Below are positions 1 through 9,184 of a DNA stretch of 64,000 bases, in pieces. Position numbers and translations under genes: made by a program. Source of the DNA: Sphingomonas chungangi (lineage in GTDB: Bacteria > Pseudomonadota > Alphaproteobacteria > Sphingomonadales > Sphingomonadaceae); contig NZ_JACEIB010000006.1 of assembly GCF_013778325.1 (NCBI RefSeq), positions 248,001 to 312,000 on the forward strand. Direction: 5' to 3'. The notes beneath the pieces were generated by a model. That model was given only the letters and a program-made list of their open reading frames with translations. It ran no database searches and was not told the origin of the DNA. Each line of letters opens with the position of its first letter. Position 1 is the stretch's first letter.

Positions 1-2999
1 GGCTGGTGGCGGCCGTCCGGCTGCCGGTCACGCTGTTCCCGCACATCGACTATCCGCGCGTCGTCGTCTCGATCGACGCGGGCGAGCGCGATGCAACCCA
101 GATGGCGGCCGACATCACCCGCCCGGCCGAGATCGCGCTGCGCGAGATACCCGGTGTCACCCAGATCCGCTCGACGACCAGTCGCGGATCGGCGGAGATC
201 GATCTGTCCTTCGACTGGGGTGACGACATGGTCGCCTCCACCCTCGCCACGCAGGGTGCGCTGGCCACGATCCTGCCGGATCTGCCCGCTGGCACGCGCT
301 TCAGCGTGCGCCGTTCGGACCCGACGATCTTCCCCGTGCTCGGCATTTCCCTGACTTCAGACAAGCTCGACGGTGTCGCGCTCCAGCAGCTCGCGCAGCT
401 GCGGCTGCGGCCCTTGCTGTCGACCGTGCCCGGCGTTGCGGGCGTCGACGTGCTGGGTGGCGCCACGCCGGAGATGGAGGTCGAGGTCGATCCGGCCCGG
501 CTTCAGGCGCTGGGCCTGACGATCGCCGACGTCTCGACGGCGCTCGGTTCTGCCAACAGCGTCGCGGCGGTCGGGCGGATCGAGGATCGTCACCGCCTCT
601 ATCTCGCGCTGGTCGACGACAGGTTGGCGACCGAGGCCGACATCGCCGCGATCCCCGTAAAAGCAGGCACGGCAGCGGGCGCGGGCGTTGCCACCTTGGG
701 CCAGATCGCGACGATCCGCCGCGCGCCGGCGCCGGCTTGGACGCGCGTCACCTCGAACGGCACGCAGGCGGTGCTCGTCAACATCCGCCAGACACCAACA
801 GCCGACGCCGTAAAGCTTGCGAAAGAGGTACAGGCCCGGCTCGACGGCGCGCATCTGCCGCAAACGGTGAAGGTCAGCTTCTTCTACGACCAGTCCGAGC
901 TGGTGACGGGCGCGGCCGGCGCGGTGCGCGACGCGATCCTGCTGGGCGCGCTGCTCGCCGGCGTGGTGCTGTTCGTCTTCCTGCGCTCATGGCGCCTGAT
1001 GGTGATCACGGCGACGCTGCTCCCCGCCACGCTGGCCGCGACCTGCCTCGCGCTGGCCGCGACGCACATGAGCTTCAACATGATGACGCTCGGCGGCATG
1101 GCGGCCGCCGTCGGCCTCGTCGTGGATGACGCGGTGGTGATGCTGGAGCATCTCATGCGCCGGCTGCAGGAAGCGGAAGGCGAAGAGACGCGCCCGTCGA
1201 TGCTCGCCGCCGCGCGCGAGATGGCGCGCCCGCTGTTCGGATCGACCATGGCGACGATCGTGGTGTTCCTGCCGCTCGCCTTCATATCCGGCGTGACCGG
1301 CGGCTTCTTCAAGGCGCTGGCGGTGACGATGGTGGCGGCGCTGGGCGTATCGCTGCTTTATGCGCGCTACGTCCTGCCGCTGGTGGCGGATCGCTGGCTG
1401 ACGCTCAAGGATGCCGAGGCCGCCGACAAGGCCGAGCGCATGACCGGCGCCATCGCCAACCGCTACGAACGTGTCGGCGTCCGTGCATTGGCCCGGCCGG
1501 CGTTGGCGGCGGGCATCGTCGCGGCGATTCTGATCGCGGTCGGCGGCTTCGCCTGGACGCGGCTGGAATCGGGCTTCATGCCGGCGATGGACGAGGGGGG
1601 CTTCATCCTCGACTACAAGGCGAAATCCGGCGCGGCGCTGTCCGATACCGATCGCCTGCTCCGCCAGGTCGAGACGATCATCCGCCAGACGCCGGAGGTC
1701 GCCAGCTATTCGCGCCGCACCGGCGTCCAGCTCGGCGGCGGCCTGACCGAGGCCGACGAGGGCGATTTCTTCATTCGCCTCAAGGGCGGCAGCCGTCGCC
1801 CGATCGAGGAGGTGATGAGCGAGATACGTGGCAAGGTAGAAAACCAGGTGCCGGGCCTCGAGATCGAGACCGCGCAGCTGATGGAGGATCTGATCGGCGA
1901 TCTCACGGCGGTGCCGCAGCCGATCGAGGTCAAGCTGTTCGGTGACGACGATGCGCAGCTCGTGGATGCAGCGAAGAAGGTGGCAGGTGCGATCGGCAAG
2001 ATCGACGGCGTCGTCGAGGTGGTCGATGGCCTGCGCGTGGCGGGCGACGCGATCGACATCCACGTCGATCGATCGGCCGCGGCCATGGCTGGCCTCGATC
2101 CCGATGCCGTCGCGAAGCAGGTCGAAGCGCAGGTCGGCGGCACCGTCGCCACCTCGATCCTCTCCGGCGAGCAGGTGATCGACGTCCGCGTGCGCCTGCC
2201 GCAGGATCTGCGCAGCCGTGCCGATGCGCTCGGCGCGCTGCTGCTGCGCGCGCCGGACGGCCGCACCGCGACCCTGGGCTCGATCGCCAAGATCAGCATC
2301 GCGGCGGGCCAGCGCCAGATCACCCGCGAGGATCTCGCGCCCTTCATTCCCGTCACCGCGCGGCTCGAAGGCAAGGATCTCGGCACCGGCATGAAGGAGG
2401 TGCAGGCAGCGGTCGACGGCCTTCATCTGCCCGCCACGATCCGCGTCGATTATGGCGGCCTCTACGCGCAGCAGAAGCAGAGCTTCTCGGACCTGACCAC
2501 GGTGTTCGTCGCGGCGCTGCTGCTCTCCGCGCTGCTGCTGACCCTGCTGTTCGAGCGCTGGACCTTCACCATCGCAGTGATCGCCACCGTGCTGCTGTCG
2601 ACCACGGCGGTCTTCTTCGGCCTCTGGCTGACCGGCACCGAACTCGACATCTCGGCGATGATGGGTCTCACCATGGTGGTCGGTATGCTGACCGAGCTTG
2701 CCATCTTCTTCCTGGCCGAGCTTCCACCGGGCGAGCCGGTGTCGGCCGCGGCCCTGCTGGAAGCCGGGAGGGCGCGCCTCCGCCCGATCCTGATGTCGGC
2801 CCTCATCGCGATCCTCACCTTGCTGCCGCTGGCGCTGGGGATCAGCCGGGGCGCGGGCCTCCAGACCCCGCTCGCCACCGCGATCATCGCGGGCCTCGTG
2901 ATCGGCGCCCCGCTCGTGCTCTGCTTCCTGCCGATGCTGCTGCTCGCCATGGCGGGGCGCGAAGGCCGCACGGACAAACCGGCGCTTCAGCCTGCCTGA
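1..2999 (+). CDS. RND efflux transporter permease (5' end outside window)
   Basis: Inner-membrane proton-driven RND pump subunit. The reading frame is open to the left edge and the visible protein begins inside the first transmembrane/porter region (RLPVTLFPHIDYPRV), so the true start lies upstream. About 997 residues are visible, against roughly 1,030 for the family. The two-fold RND architecture is clear: porter domains alternate with transmembrane bundles. TM4 carries the acidic pair VDDAVVM near visible residue 373, as in AcrB-type drug pumps. TM10 reads VVGMLTELAIFF, with Thr-Glu where AcrB has its Lys; a Glu there recalls heavy-metal RND pumps. The substrate cannot be told. A periplasmic adaptor would be expected upstream, outside the window. 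Confidence 0.93.
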   Translation, partial: LVAAVRLPVTLFPHIDYPRVVVSIDAGERDATQMAADITRPAEIALREIPGVTQIRSTTSRGSAEIDLSFDWGDDMVASTLATQGALATILPDLPAGTRFSVRRSDPTIFPVLGISLTSDKLDGVALQQLAQLRLRPLLSTVPGVAGVDVLGGATPEMEVEVDPARLQALGLTIADVSTALGSANSVAAVGRIEDRHRLYLALVDDRLATEADIAAIPVKAGTAAGAGVATLGQIATIRRAPAPAWTRVTSNGTQAVLVNIRQTPTADAVKLAKEVQARLDGAHLPQTVKVSFFYDQSELVTGAAGAVRDAILLGALLAGVVLFVFLRSWRLMVITATLLPATLAATCLALAATHMSFNMMTLGGMAAAVGLVVDDAVVMLEHLMRRLQEAEGEETRPSMLAAAREMARPLFGSTMATIVVFLPLAFISGVTGGFFKALAVTMVAALGVSLLYARYVLPLVADRWLTLKDAEAADKAERMTGAIANRYERVGVRALARPALAAGIVAAILIAVGGFAWTRLESGFMPAMDEGGFILDYKAKSGAALSDTDRLLRQVETIIRQTPEVASYSRRTGVQLGGGLTEADEGDFFIRLKGGSRRPIEEVMSEIRGKVENQVPGLEIETAQLMEDLIGDLTAVPQPIEVKLFGDDDAQLVDAAKKVAGAIGKIDGVVEVVDGLRVAGDAIDIHVDRSAAAMAGLDPDAVAKQVEAQVGGTVATSILSGEQVIDVRVRLPQDLRSRADALGALLLRAPDGRTATLGSIAKISIAAGQRQITREDLAPFIPVTARLEGKDLGTGMKEVQAAVDGLHLPATIRVDYGGLYAQQKQSFSDLTTVFVAALLLSALLLTLLFERWTFTIAVIATVLLSTTAVFFGLWLTGTELDISAMMGLTMVVGMLTELAIFFLAELPPGEPVSAAALLEAGRARLRPILMSALIAILTLLPLALGISRGAGLQTPLATAIIAGLVIGAPLVLCFLPMLLLAMAGREGRTDKPALQPA

Positions 3000-3026
3000 C
3001 CATCTTCTCGCTCACAGGACACAGAC

Positions 3027-3764
3027 ATGCAGATCCGTCACATGCCCAAGGTCGACGGCCGTTATTGGTCGGCCATCGCCATGGCCAGCCTGTTCGGCAC
3101 CAATCTGGGCGATCTCTATGCCCATGACAGCGGGCTCGGGCTGATCGGCGGAGTGCCCGTTCTCGTCGCGCTGGCTGCGGTGGTGTTCGCCGTCGAGCGG
3201 CTCGACCGGGCGCCCCGCCAGGGCTGGTACTGGCTGATGATCGTGATCATCCGGACGGGCGCGACCAACATCGCCGACTACGGTAAGCACCAGATGCCCT
3301 ATGCCGTCTTCGGCGCGATCCTGACCGTGCTGCTCGTCGGCTTCGCCACCCTCTCGCTACGCCCCCGCGATCGTGCCGAGAGCGTGGCGGAGGAGAGCAG
3401 GGGAATGCCGAAGACCGGGGCCGCCTATTGGGCGGCGATGCTGAGCGCCGGCATATTCGGCACGTTCTTCGGAGACGTCGCACAACACGTGATCGGCCAG
3501 GGAATGGCATCGCTGGTCCTGCTCGCGGCCTTGCTGGTGATGCTCGCGATCTGGCGGGCGCAGGGCGCGAACCGCCTTTGGCTCTACTGGCTGACGGTTG
3601 CGATGGCACGGACGGCAGGCACCGCGATGGGCGACTTCCTGGCCGAGAATGAAACGCTCGCCATCGGTCTTCCCGTGGCGACGCTCATCACCGGCACGGC
3701 TTTCACGCTGATCGTGCTGCTATGGCCGCGCCGCAACCGGGATGTGCCTGCGACGGCCACCTGA
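3027..3764 (+). CDS. Membrane protein with internal duplication (COG4705-like)
   Basis: Integral membrane protein of 245 residues made of two similar halves. Each begins with a short polar stretch (MPKVDGRYWSAI near residue 7, MPKTGAAYWAAM near residue 126) followed by a FGTNLGD or FGTFFGD motif and three to four hydrophobic helices. This repeat pattern fits the uncharacterised membrane-anchored proteins of COG4705. It lies 27 bp after the RND permease on the same strand and may share its transcript. The function is unknown. The conserved Gly-Asp in each half hints at a symmetric transport or ion-binding site, which is inference. Confidence 0.8.
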   Translation: MQIRHMPKVDGRYWSAIAMASLFGTNLGDLYAHDSGLGLIGGVPVLVALAAVVFAVERLDRAPRQGWYWLMIVIIRTGATNIADYGKHQMPYAVFGAILTVLLVGFATLSLRPRDRAESVAEESRGMPKTGAAYWAAMLSAGIFGTFFGDVAQHVIGQGMASLVLLAALLVMLAIWRAQGANRLWLYWLTVAMARTAGTAMGDFLAENETLAIGLPVATLITGTAFTLIVLLWPRRNRDVPATAT

Positions 3765-3797
3765 TGAATCGCGCCGGAAGGCGGAGGGCGGAGCTCC

Positions 3798-4706
3798 CTA
3801 GGCCGAAGCTGCTGCGGATGAGGGGGCCGGAGCGACGCAGTCTTCGTGCAACTGCCGGGCGCACTCGATCATCTCGCTCAATTGCGATGCGAAATGGAAC
3901 CGCACGACGGCGAAGCCTTCCGTCGTGAAGGAGTGGCGTCCCTGCCCGTGATAGACGAGGAAGGACTCGTCCCCGGCCTTGTCGATCAGCCGCCGCACGT
4001 GAAGATCGGTCACTCCGAACTGCTGGGCCAGGTGTCGGAGCGGGACGGCGAACGTTCCGACGGGCTCGAAGGCGTCGTCCGTCCCGGCGAGGGCGAGCGC
4101 CCATAATATCTGGCTTCCGGCGTTGGGATGCAGGAAGGCGCTGCGCAGTCCGGGGAATGGATCGGGCATGCGACTGAGCGCGTGCAGGCGAGATGCCTGG
4201 ATCGTCAGGAACGTGGCGAAAATCTCGGGATCGGTGAGGCGTTCGCACAGGATCGCGAGATCGGGAATGAGCGATGAGGCTGCATCGAGAGCCGCTTGCA
4301 GGTGTATGCACCAAGCTCGAAGGAAGCGGTCGGTCGGTCGGTAGGCGCCCGTCACCGGATCGTCCGACGGCGGCTCGAGATAGCCGATGTGCAGGAGGAA
4401 ATCGACGATGGCGCGCGCCCGATTCGGGCTCATGAAGCCCGAGCCCGCGCAAATCTGCTTGAGTAGCGGGATGGTCAATCCGCCCGATGCGTGAAGATAA
4501 GCGGCCGACATCGCCGCTACGTAGTGACCGGCATCCTTGAACACCGCGTCGAGGCGCACGTCCTCCCGGGAGATACGAAGCATGTTCGAGGCGAACCGGC
4601 GCGCGGCCGGACCGAAATTATCGTGTGCCGCGACCGCGAGCCAGGCTTGCGGCAGGACATCGGTATCGAAAGATCGCGCCAGATTCATCGCACGGCCCCC
4701 CGGCAT
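3798..4706 (-). CDS. Hypothetical protein with C-terminal winged-helix-like region
   Basis: A 302-residue soluble protein that I cannot place in a named family. The C-terminal third (about residues 215-265) reads like a helix-turn-helix followed by a wing (LRHLAQQFGVTDLHVRRLID, then FLVYHGQGRHSFTTEGF), so a DNA-binding regulator is the best guess. The N-terminal part also has a winged-helix flavour (SGGLTIPLLKQICAGSGFMS...ARAIVDFLLHIGYLEP), which could mean two HTH-like domains. It is convergent with the upstream membrane gene and divergent from the next. Met7 is an alternative start. Confidence 0.65.
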   Translation of the reverse strand: MPGGRAMNLARSFDTDVLPQAWLAVAAHDNFGPAARRFASNMLRISREDVRLDAVFKDAGHYVAAMSAAYLHASGGLTIPLLKQICAGSGFMSPNRARAIVDFLLHIGYLEPPSDDPVTGAYRPTDRFLRAWCIHLQAALDAASSLIPDLAILCERLTDPEIFATFLTIQASRLHALSRMPDPFPGLRSAFLHPNAGSQILWALALAGTDDAFEPVGTFAVPLRHLAQQFGVTDLHVRRLIDKAGDESFLVYHGQGRHSFTTEGFAVVRFHFASQLSEMIECARQLHEDCVAPAPSSAAASA

Positions 4707-4990
4707 CTGCGAAGTCGATCACGCAGGCTAGCACGCCTCGGCATCCGATCAAATTTGTTAGATTGCCGCAACGATCGGATCGGAGGACGATGGCGCCCGG
4801 CGTATCTCCGGCTGGGCCAGGTCACCCAGCTGCGTTCCGATTCCAGCGAAAGCAAAACGGTGCGCTCACCCTGTCGGGCATCATTCCCTTTTTCGAGGCC
4901 GCGGCGCGACCGCGATCTCTATGGGCGAGCCTCCGACCACCCGGAGCTCGCGATGTCGTGCAGCATGTGAAGAGATCCGCCGCCAAGGCC

Positions 4991-5749
4991 ATGGGCATCT
5001 TGCGGACACCGCCCGGCAAGGCCTTTGCGCCCGCGCGCGATCGCGGCATCTATGTCGTCTGGATCGCGCTGGTGTGGGCCGGGATGCTCGCGGGCTTTCT
5101 GCCTGATCTGGCACGGTTCGAGGCTGAAACACCTGCCCCGCCGCTGGTGCTTCACGTGCATGCGGCGCTTTATTTCGTCTGGCTGGTTTGCGTAACCTTG
5201 CAGATCGCCTTCGTCGAGCTGCGCCGGCCGGCGCTGCATCGCCGGCTGGGCTGGTGGCTGGTGGGCCTGTCGGTGGCGCTCGTTCCGCTCGGGCTGGTGT
5301 CGACGATGGTCGACATGGCCCGATCGTCGGCGGGAACACCCTATGAACCGCAATTTTTGGGGCTCGAATTCCAGTCCCTCATCGTCTTCTCCATCCTTCT
5401 GGGACTGGCCACGCAGATGCGCCGGGATATTGCCGCGCACAGGCGGCTGATGATCCTCCTGGCGATCTGCTTCCTCGATCCCGGGACCTCGCGCGCCTGG
5501 GGCTTCTTCAGCCCGATCCACCCGGATGGCATGTTCGGTTGGTGGCTGCGTTTCTTCTGGGGCAACGCCGCGATGCTGCTGGCGATGATGGGTTGGGATA
5601 TCCGGCGCCATGGTCGCGTCCATCCGGCGTTGCTGGCCGGGGGCGCGCTGATAACCGCGGGTGAAGTGGCAGCGGTCTTTCTAGAATTTTCGCCATGGTG
5701 GCATCGGGTCGCGGGGGGTCTCGTGATGGCATGGGGCTGGACAGGGTGA
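4991..5749 (+). CDS. Multipass membrane protein, unknown function
   Basis: About 252 residues with some six or seven hydrophobic segments, starting with YVVWIALVWAGMLAGFLPDL. Conserved-looking polar residues lie inside or beside the helices: HVHAALYFVW, RPALHRRLGWW and DIAAHRRLMI. The spaced histidines recall heme or metal sites in small cytochrome-like membrane proteins, but this is only resemblance. The open frame extends upstream to 4625, but that part is low-complexity and lacks helices. I chose the ATG at 4991; a GTG at 4967 is possible. The 260 bp between this gene and the divergent gene ending at 4706 hold nothing else I can name. Confidence 0.7.
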   Translation: MGILRTPPGKAFAPARDRGIYVVWIALVWAGMLAGFLPDLARFEAETPAPPLVLHVHAALYFVWLVCVTLQIAFVELRRPALHRRLGWWLVGLSVALVPLGLVSTMVDMARSSAGTPYEPQFLGLEFQSLIVFSILLGLATQMRRDIAAHRRLMILLAICFLDPGTSRAWGFFSPIHPDGMFGWWLRFFWGNAAMLLAMMGWDIRRHGRVHPALLAGGALITAGEVAAVFLEFSPWWHRVAGGLVMAWGWTG

Positions 5750-5798
5750 CGTGCGGTCTGCCGTATCCGGATGGACGGTTCAGGCGAGGGGAACCGGC

Positions 5799-7088
5799 AT
5801 GAACCGGGGTATAGCCGCGCTCCTGGCGCTGGGCGGCGGCGTAATGGCGGGCATCGCCGTCCGTGCGAGCCATGACGGTCATCTCGCCATGGCCGCGCGG
5901 CTGGTGCTACCGCTGGGCACCCTGTGGCTCAACGCGCTCCGGATGACGCTCGTGCCCCTGGTCTTCGCGATGGTGGCGCAGGGGATGATCACGCTCGACC
6001 GGAGCGGCGGCGGCGGCGGACGACTCCTCGGCATCACGCTGCCGCTGGTGCTCGGGCTCCTGTTTCTCGCGGTCGCGATCGGGATCGGACTGGCTGTCGT
6101 TTTCGACGCGATCTGGCCGGTGACGCGCGGCGTGCTCGCCGGAATGGTCGCTGTCCCCGGCGGCCCTGGTGCAGTCGCGATCCCATCGGTGCCGCCAATC
6201 AGCGAGCTCGTTCTCGGTCTGGTTCCCACCAATCCCGTCGCGGCGGCGAGCAACGGGACAATGGCGTCGATCGTCGTGTTCGCGATCATCTTCGGCTTTG
6301 CGGTGTCGCGAACCAGTCCACGGGGCGACGAGCCGCTGATCCGGATGATCACGGGCCTCGCCGATGCTATGGTCTGGATCGTTCACGGCGTCCTGCGGTT
6401 CACACCGATCGGCATCTTTGCGCTTTCGCTGGGGCTCGCGCTCGACACCGGGCTCTCGATCGCCGGCCTCTGGGCCCAGCTGCAGATCGCCTCCGCCCTG
6501 GGAGGTGTGGCGGCGATCGCGCTCGGCTACGGCATCGCCTGGATCGGTGGCGGCGTGCCGCCGCTCCGTTTCGGCCGGGCCATCCTCGACGCGCAGGCCA
6601 TGGCGGCCGGAACCTGCTCCTCGACGGCGACGCTGCCCGTCATGATCGAGGCGAGCACGCAGAGGCTGCACGTCCCCCCGGCGGTGGGCGGAGCCGTCCT
6701 GCCGCTCGCGGTCAGCATCTTCCGCCTCGGCGTGCCGCTCTATGCGGGGATGGTCCTCGTCCTGCTGATGCGGGGGATGAACCTTCCCCTGGATCCGGCG
6801 AAGATGGCGCTCGCCGCGGCGCTTCTCGTCCTGACCAACATCGGCTCGGCCGGCCTGCCGGGCGCGGCCGTCATATACGCCAACTGGATCGCCTCGCTGC
6901 AGGTGCTGGACCTTCCGATCGAGGTCGTACCTCTGATGATCGCGGGCTTCAGCCTGCCCGACATCTTCGTGACCACCGGGAATGTGACGGCGGACCTCGC
7001 GCTCACGACGATCGTGGCCCGGCTGCTGGGCCGCGAGCGGACACCCGCGGCGGACGTGGCATCGCCTGCGGCAACATTCGCCGAGTAG
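5799..7088 (+). CDS. Dicarboxylate/amino acid:cation symporter (DAACS family)
   Basis: Secondary transporter of the glutamate/C4-dicarboxylate family in the inner membrane, about 429 residues. Family hallmarks are visible: LRMTLVPLVFAMVAQGM in the first third, FAIIFGFAVS, the serine-rich hairpin equivalent (MAAGTCSSTATLPVMIE), and the C-terminal ANWIASLQVLDLPIEVVPL with a distal DIFVTTGNVTADLALTTIV segment that replaces the usual DxxRTxxNVxGD. The start at 5799 is preceded by GAGGGGAA at good spacing; the frame is open further upstream but without coding character. The altered C-terminal binding motif (no Arg in that signature) means the substrate may not be a classical dicarboxylate. Confidence 0.85.
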   Translation: MNRGIAALLALGGGVMAGIAVRASHDGHLAMAARLVLPLGTLWLNALRMTLVPLVFAMVAQGMITLDRSGGGGGRLLGITLPLVLGLLFLAVAIGIGLAVVFDAIWPVTRGVLAGMVAVPGGPGAVAIPSVPPISELVLGLVPTNPVAAASNGTMASIVVFAIIFGFAVSRTSPRGDEPLIRMITGLADAMVWIVHGVLRFTPIGIFALSLGLALDTGLSIAGLWAQLQIASALGGVAAIALGYGIAWIGGGVPPLRFGRAILDAQAMAAGTCSSTATLPVMIEASTQRLHVPPAVGGAVLPLAVSIFRLGVPLYAGMVLVLLMRGMNLPLDPAKMALAAALLVLTNIGSAGLPGAAVIYANWIASLQVLDLPIEVVPLMIAGFSLPDIFVTTGNVTADLALTTIVARLLGRERTPAADVASPAATFAE

Positions 7089-7285
7089 GAAGCGCGTCAA
7101 ACCGGCCGCCATGCCGCACGATCGAGAGATTGTTGCCGCGCGAGTGCTTCGCGGCACGCCGGTTGACGGGAATGCGGATTTTTGCGGCCGTCCTTCGTCG
7201 CCACGTAACCTTGCGAACTTGTATAGAAGCAACCGATGCGGCGGTAAGGTTCGGCTGCTAGGCCGAGGACGGTAAGGAACCGGCG

Positions 7286-7963
7286 ATGAACGTCTTGCTG
7301 CTCGAAGATGACAGGGGTGCGGCCGCCCATATCCAGCATGGCCTGTCCGGGCTGGGGCATCTCGTCCATCTTGCGACCGACGGGCGTGCGGCTTACGCCG
7401 ATCTGTGCGATCGCGATTTCGATGTCGCCGTAATCGATCGGATGGTGCCGGGCATGGATGGACTGTCGATGGTCCGCCGGCTGCGCGCCGACGGAAACAG
7501 CACCCCCGTCCTGATCCTGACCGCCCTCAGCATGGTGGAGGATCGGATCGAGGGGCTCGAAGGCGGTGCCGATGACTATCTCGCCAAGCCCTTCGCCTTC
7601 ACCGAGCTGGTCGCCCGGATCAACGCGCTGGCCCGGCGACCCCAGAAGACGACCGACATAGCGCATTTGCGTGCGCAGGACATCGAGATGAACCTGCTCC
7701 GCCGCGAGGTGACGCGCGCCGGCCGCATGATCGATCTCCAGCCGCGCGAATTCAGGCTTCTGGAGCAATTGCTCCGCCACGGCGACCGCATCGTCACCAA
7801 GACGATGCTGCTGGAGACGGTGTGGGATTTCGACTTCGATCCGCGCACCAACGTGGTCGAGACCCAGGTGAGCCGGCTGCGGACGAAGCTCAACGAAGGC
7901 TTCGCGAATGATGCGATCCAGACCGTGCGCGGATCGGGCTACATGATCAGGACCGTCGGCTGA
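7286..7963 (+). CDS. OmpR-family response regulator
   Basis: DNA-binding two-component regulator of 225 residues. The receiver domain has the acidic pocket Glu7-Asp8-Asp9, phospho-acceptor Asp51 (VIDRMVPGMDG), Thr79 and Lys101 (YLAKPF). The C-terminal winged helix of OmpR/PhoB type ends in the usual ETQVSRLRTKL and IQTVRGSGYMI. AAGGA sits just upstream of the ATG. It is followed after one base by the sensor-kinase gene, which is catalytically destroyed (see 7965-8853), so the regulator may now be an orphan or take phosphate from another kinase. Confidence 0.92.
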   Translation: MNVLLLEDDRGAAAHIQHGLSGLGHLVHLATDGRAAYADLCDRDFDVAVIDRMVPGMDGLSMVRRLRADGNSTPVLILTALSMVEDRIEGLEGGADDYLAKPFAFTELVARINALARRPQKTTDIAHLRAQDIEMNLLRREVTRAGRMIDLQPREFRLLEQLLRHGDRIVTKTMLLETVWDFDFDPRTNVVETQVSRLRTKLNEGFANDAIQTVRGSGYMIRTVG

Positions 7964-7964
7964 C

Positions 7965-8853
7965 ATGATGCCGCGCACGATACGTGGGCTCATCCTGCTG
8001 ACGGGAGGCCTGGTCAGCATCCTGACCGCGCTCCTTGGCGCTGCGACCTATTATTTCGCCAACAAGTCGATGGTCGACCAGCTCAATGCGCGCATCACCC
8101 TCGAATCGCGGGCGTTGATCGCGGTCGGCAGAAACGACGGCATCGCCGGGCTGGCGGCAGCGATCCGCGCTCGCGAGGCCCAGCCGTCTGTCGGCAATCT
8201 GGGCTATATCGTCGTCGATGCGTGCGGGCGGCGCCTTGCCGGATCGCTTCGCGCGGCCGTGCCACCGGCCCGATACCGGGGCAGCATGACCTATCTTCGC
8301 GCGGATGGCGACACGGCGGAGGCGCAATCCCTCAATAGCCCGATCCCCGGCGGCGGCCGGCTGGTGGTCGCGGCCGATCGCTCCATCGTCGACGATGCGG
8401 ACGGCACCGTCCTGATCCTGTTCGGCACCGCCTTCGGCCTGATCCTCCTCTTCGGCGGCGGGAGCGCGCTGATCGTCGGCCGGATCGTCAAGAGCCGGCT
8501 GGCCGGCATCGCGGCCACGGCCGAGGCGATCATGGCGGGAGACCTCAGCCGCCGCATGCCCGTCGCCACTCGCAGCGGGGAATTCGATCAGGTCGCGGCG
8601 GTCATCAACCGGATGCTCGATCGGATCGAGCGTTCCGCCCGAGGAGCGGGACAACATCTTCGCCCGCTTCGTCCGGCTGGATGTCAGCCGGTCGACGCCC
8701 GGCCACGGGCTCGGCCTCAATCTGGTCGCGGCGGTGGCGGCCGCCCATCGCGGAACCGTGAAAACGGTACCGACGTCCGTTGGGCTGACCGTAGAGATCA
8801 CCATGCCGCCGGCGGCGAAAGACACGTCGAAGCTGGAGGTTGCGGCCGAATGA
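7965..8853 (+). pseudogene. Sensor histidine kinase with internal deletion of the catalytic core
   Basis: The first 222 codons encode an N-terminal TM helix, a periplasmic loop, a second TM helix (VLILFGTAFGLILLFGGG) and a HAMP region ending in INRMLDRIE at 8630. Immediately after, the +1 frame from 8632 reads VPPEERDNIFARF and then GHGLGLNLVAAVAAAHRG, which is the tail of a HATPase_c domain (F and G2 boxes), ending in TGA at 8851-8853. The whole HisKA domain with its phospho-His, plus the N and G1 boxes, are missing, and the frame shifts at the join. An open frame that ignores the shift runs to 9014 but makes arginine-rich nonsense. The likely cause is a deletion of several hundred bases. 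Confidence 0.88.
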
Positions 8854-8944
8854 CCGCCTTGACGCGTTATGGCCTTCTGCGCCGGCAACGCTGCGTGCCG
8901 CGGGTGACATGCCGCAACATCGAAAATGAAAGGACAAGGCCGAC

Positions 8945-9184
8945 ATGCATCCGACACGAGAGGCGATCATCGCCATCATCGCCGAGGAGGCCCGGATCGA
9001 TGAGGAGAAACTGAATCCGGAGGCGACGCTGGCGTCGCTCGGCATCGCCTCACTCGACGTGGTGAGCGTGCTGTTCGCGATTGAGGACAAGTTCGGCGTC
9101 GACATCCCGCAGGAGGAGATCGCCTCCACTGAGACGCTCGGCCAGTTCATCGACGTCATCCTCGCCCGGGTCTCGGCGGCTTGA
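8945..9184 (+). CDS. Acyl carrier protein
   Basis: A 79-residue acidic carrier protein. The phosphopantetheine attachment site is Ser36 in LGIASLDVVSVLFAIEDKFG, followed by the typical helix III sequence VDIPQEEI. It is the first gene of a tightly coupled operon: its stop codon overlaps the TTG start of the ketosynthase. It probably holds the acyl or polyketide intermediate used by the two condensing enzymes downstream. Because it sits with a ketosynthase and a type III PKS, it is more likely a dedicated ACP than the housekeeping fatty-acid ACP. Confidence 0.9.
   Translation: MHPTREAIIAIIAEEARIDEEKLNPEATLASLGIASLDVVSVLFAIEDKFGVDIPQEEIASTETLGQFIDVILARVSAA

Noticed and set aside
987-2426. Long antisense frame inside the RND gene
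   Set aside because: Opposite-strand frame in GC-rich coding DNA, rich in Arg, His and Asp with no domain; a codon-bias shadow.
8632-9014. Arg-rich C-terminal extension of the sensor kinase
   Set aside because: It is out-of-frame reading of the ATPase-domain tail and then of the ACP gene; the real end is at 8853.
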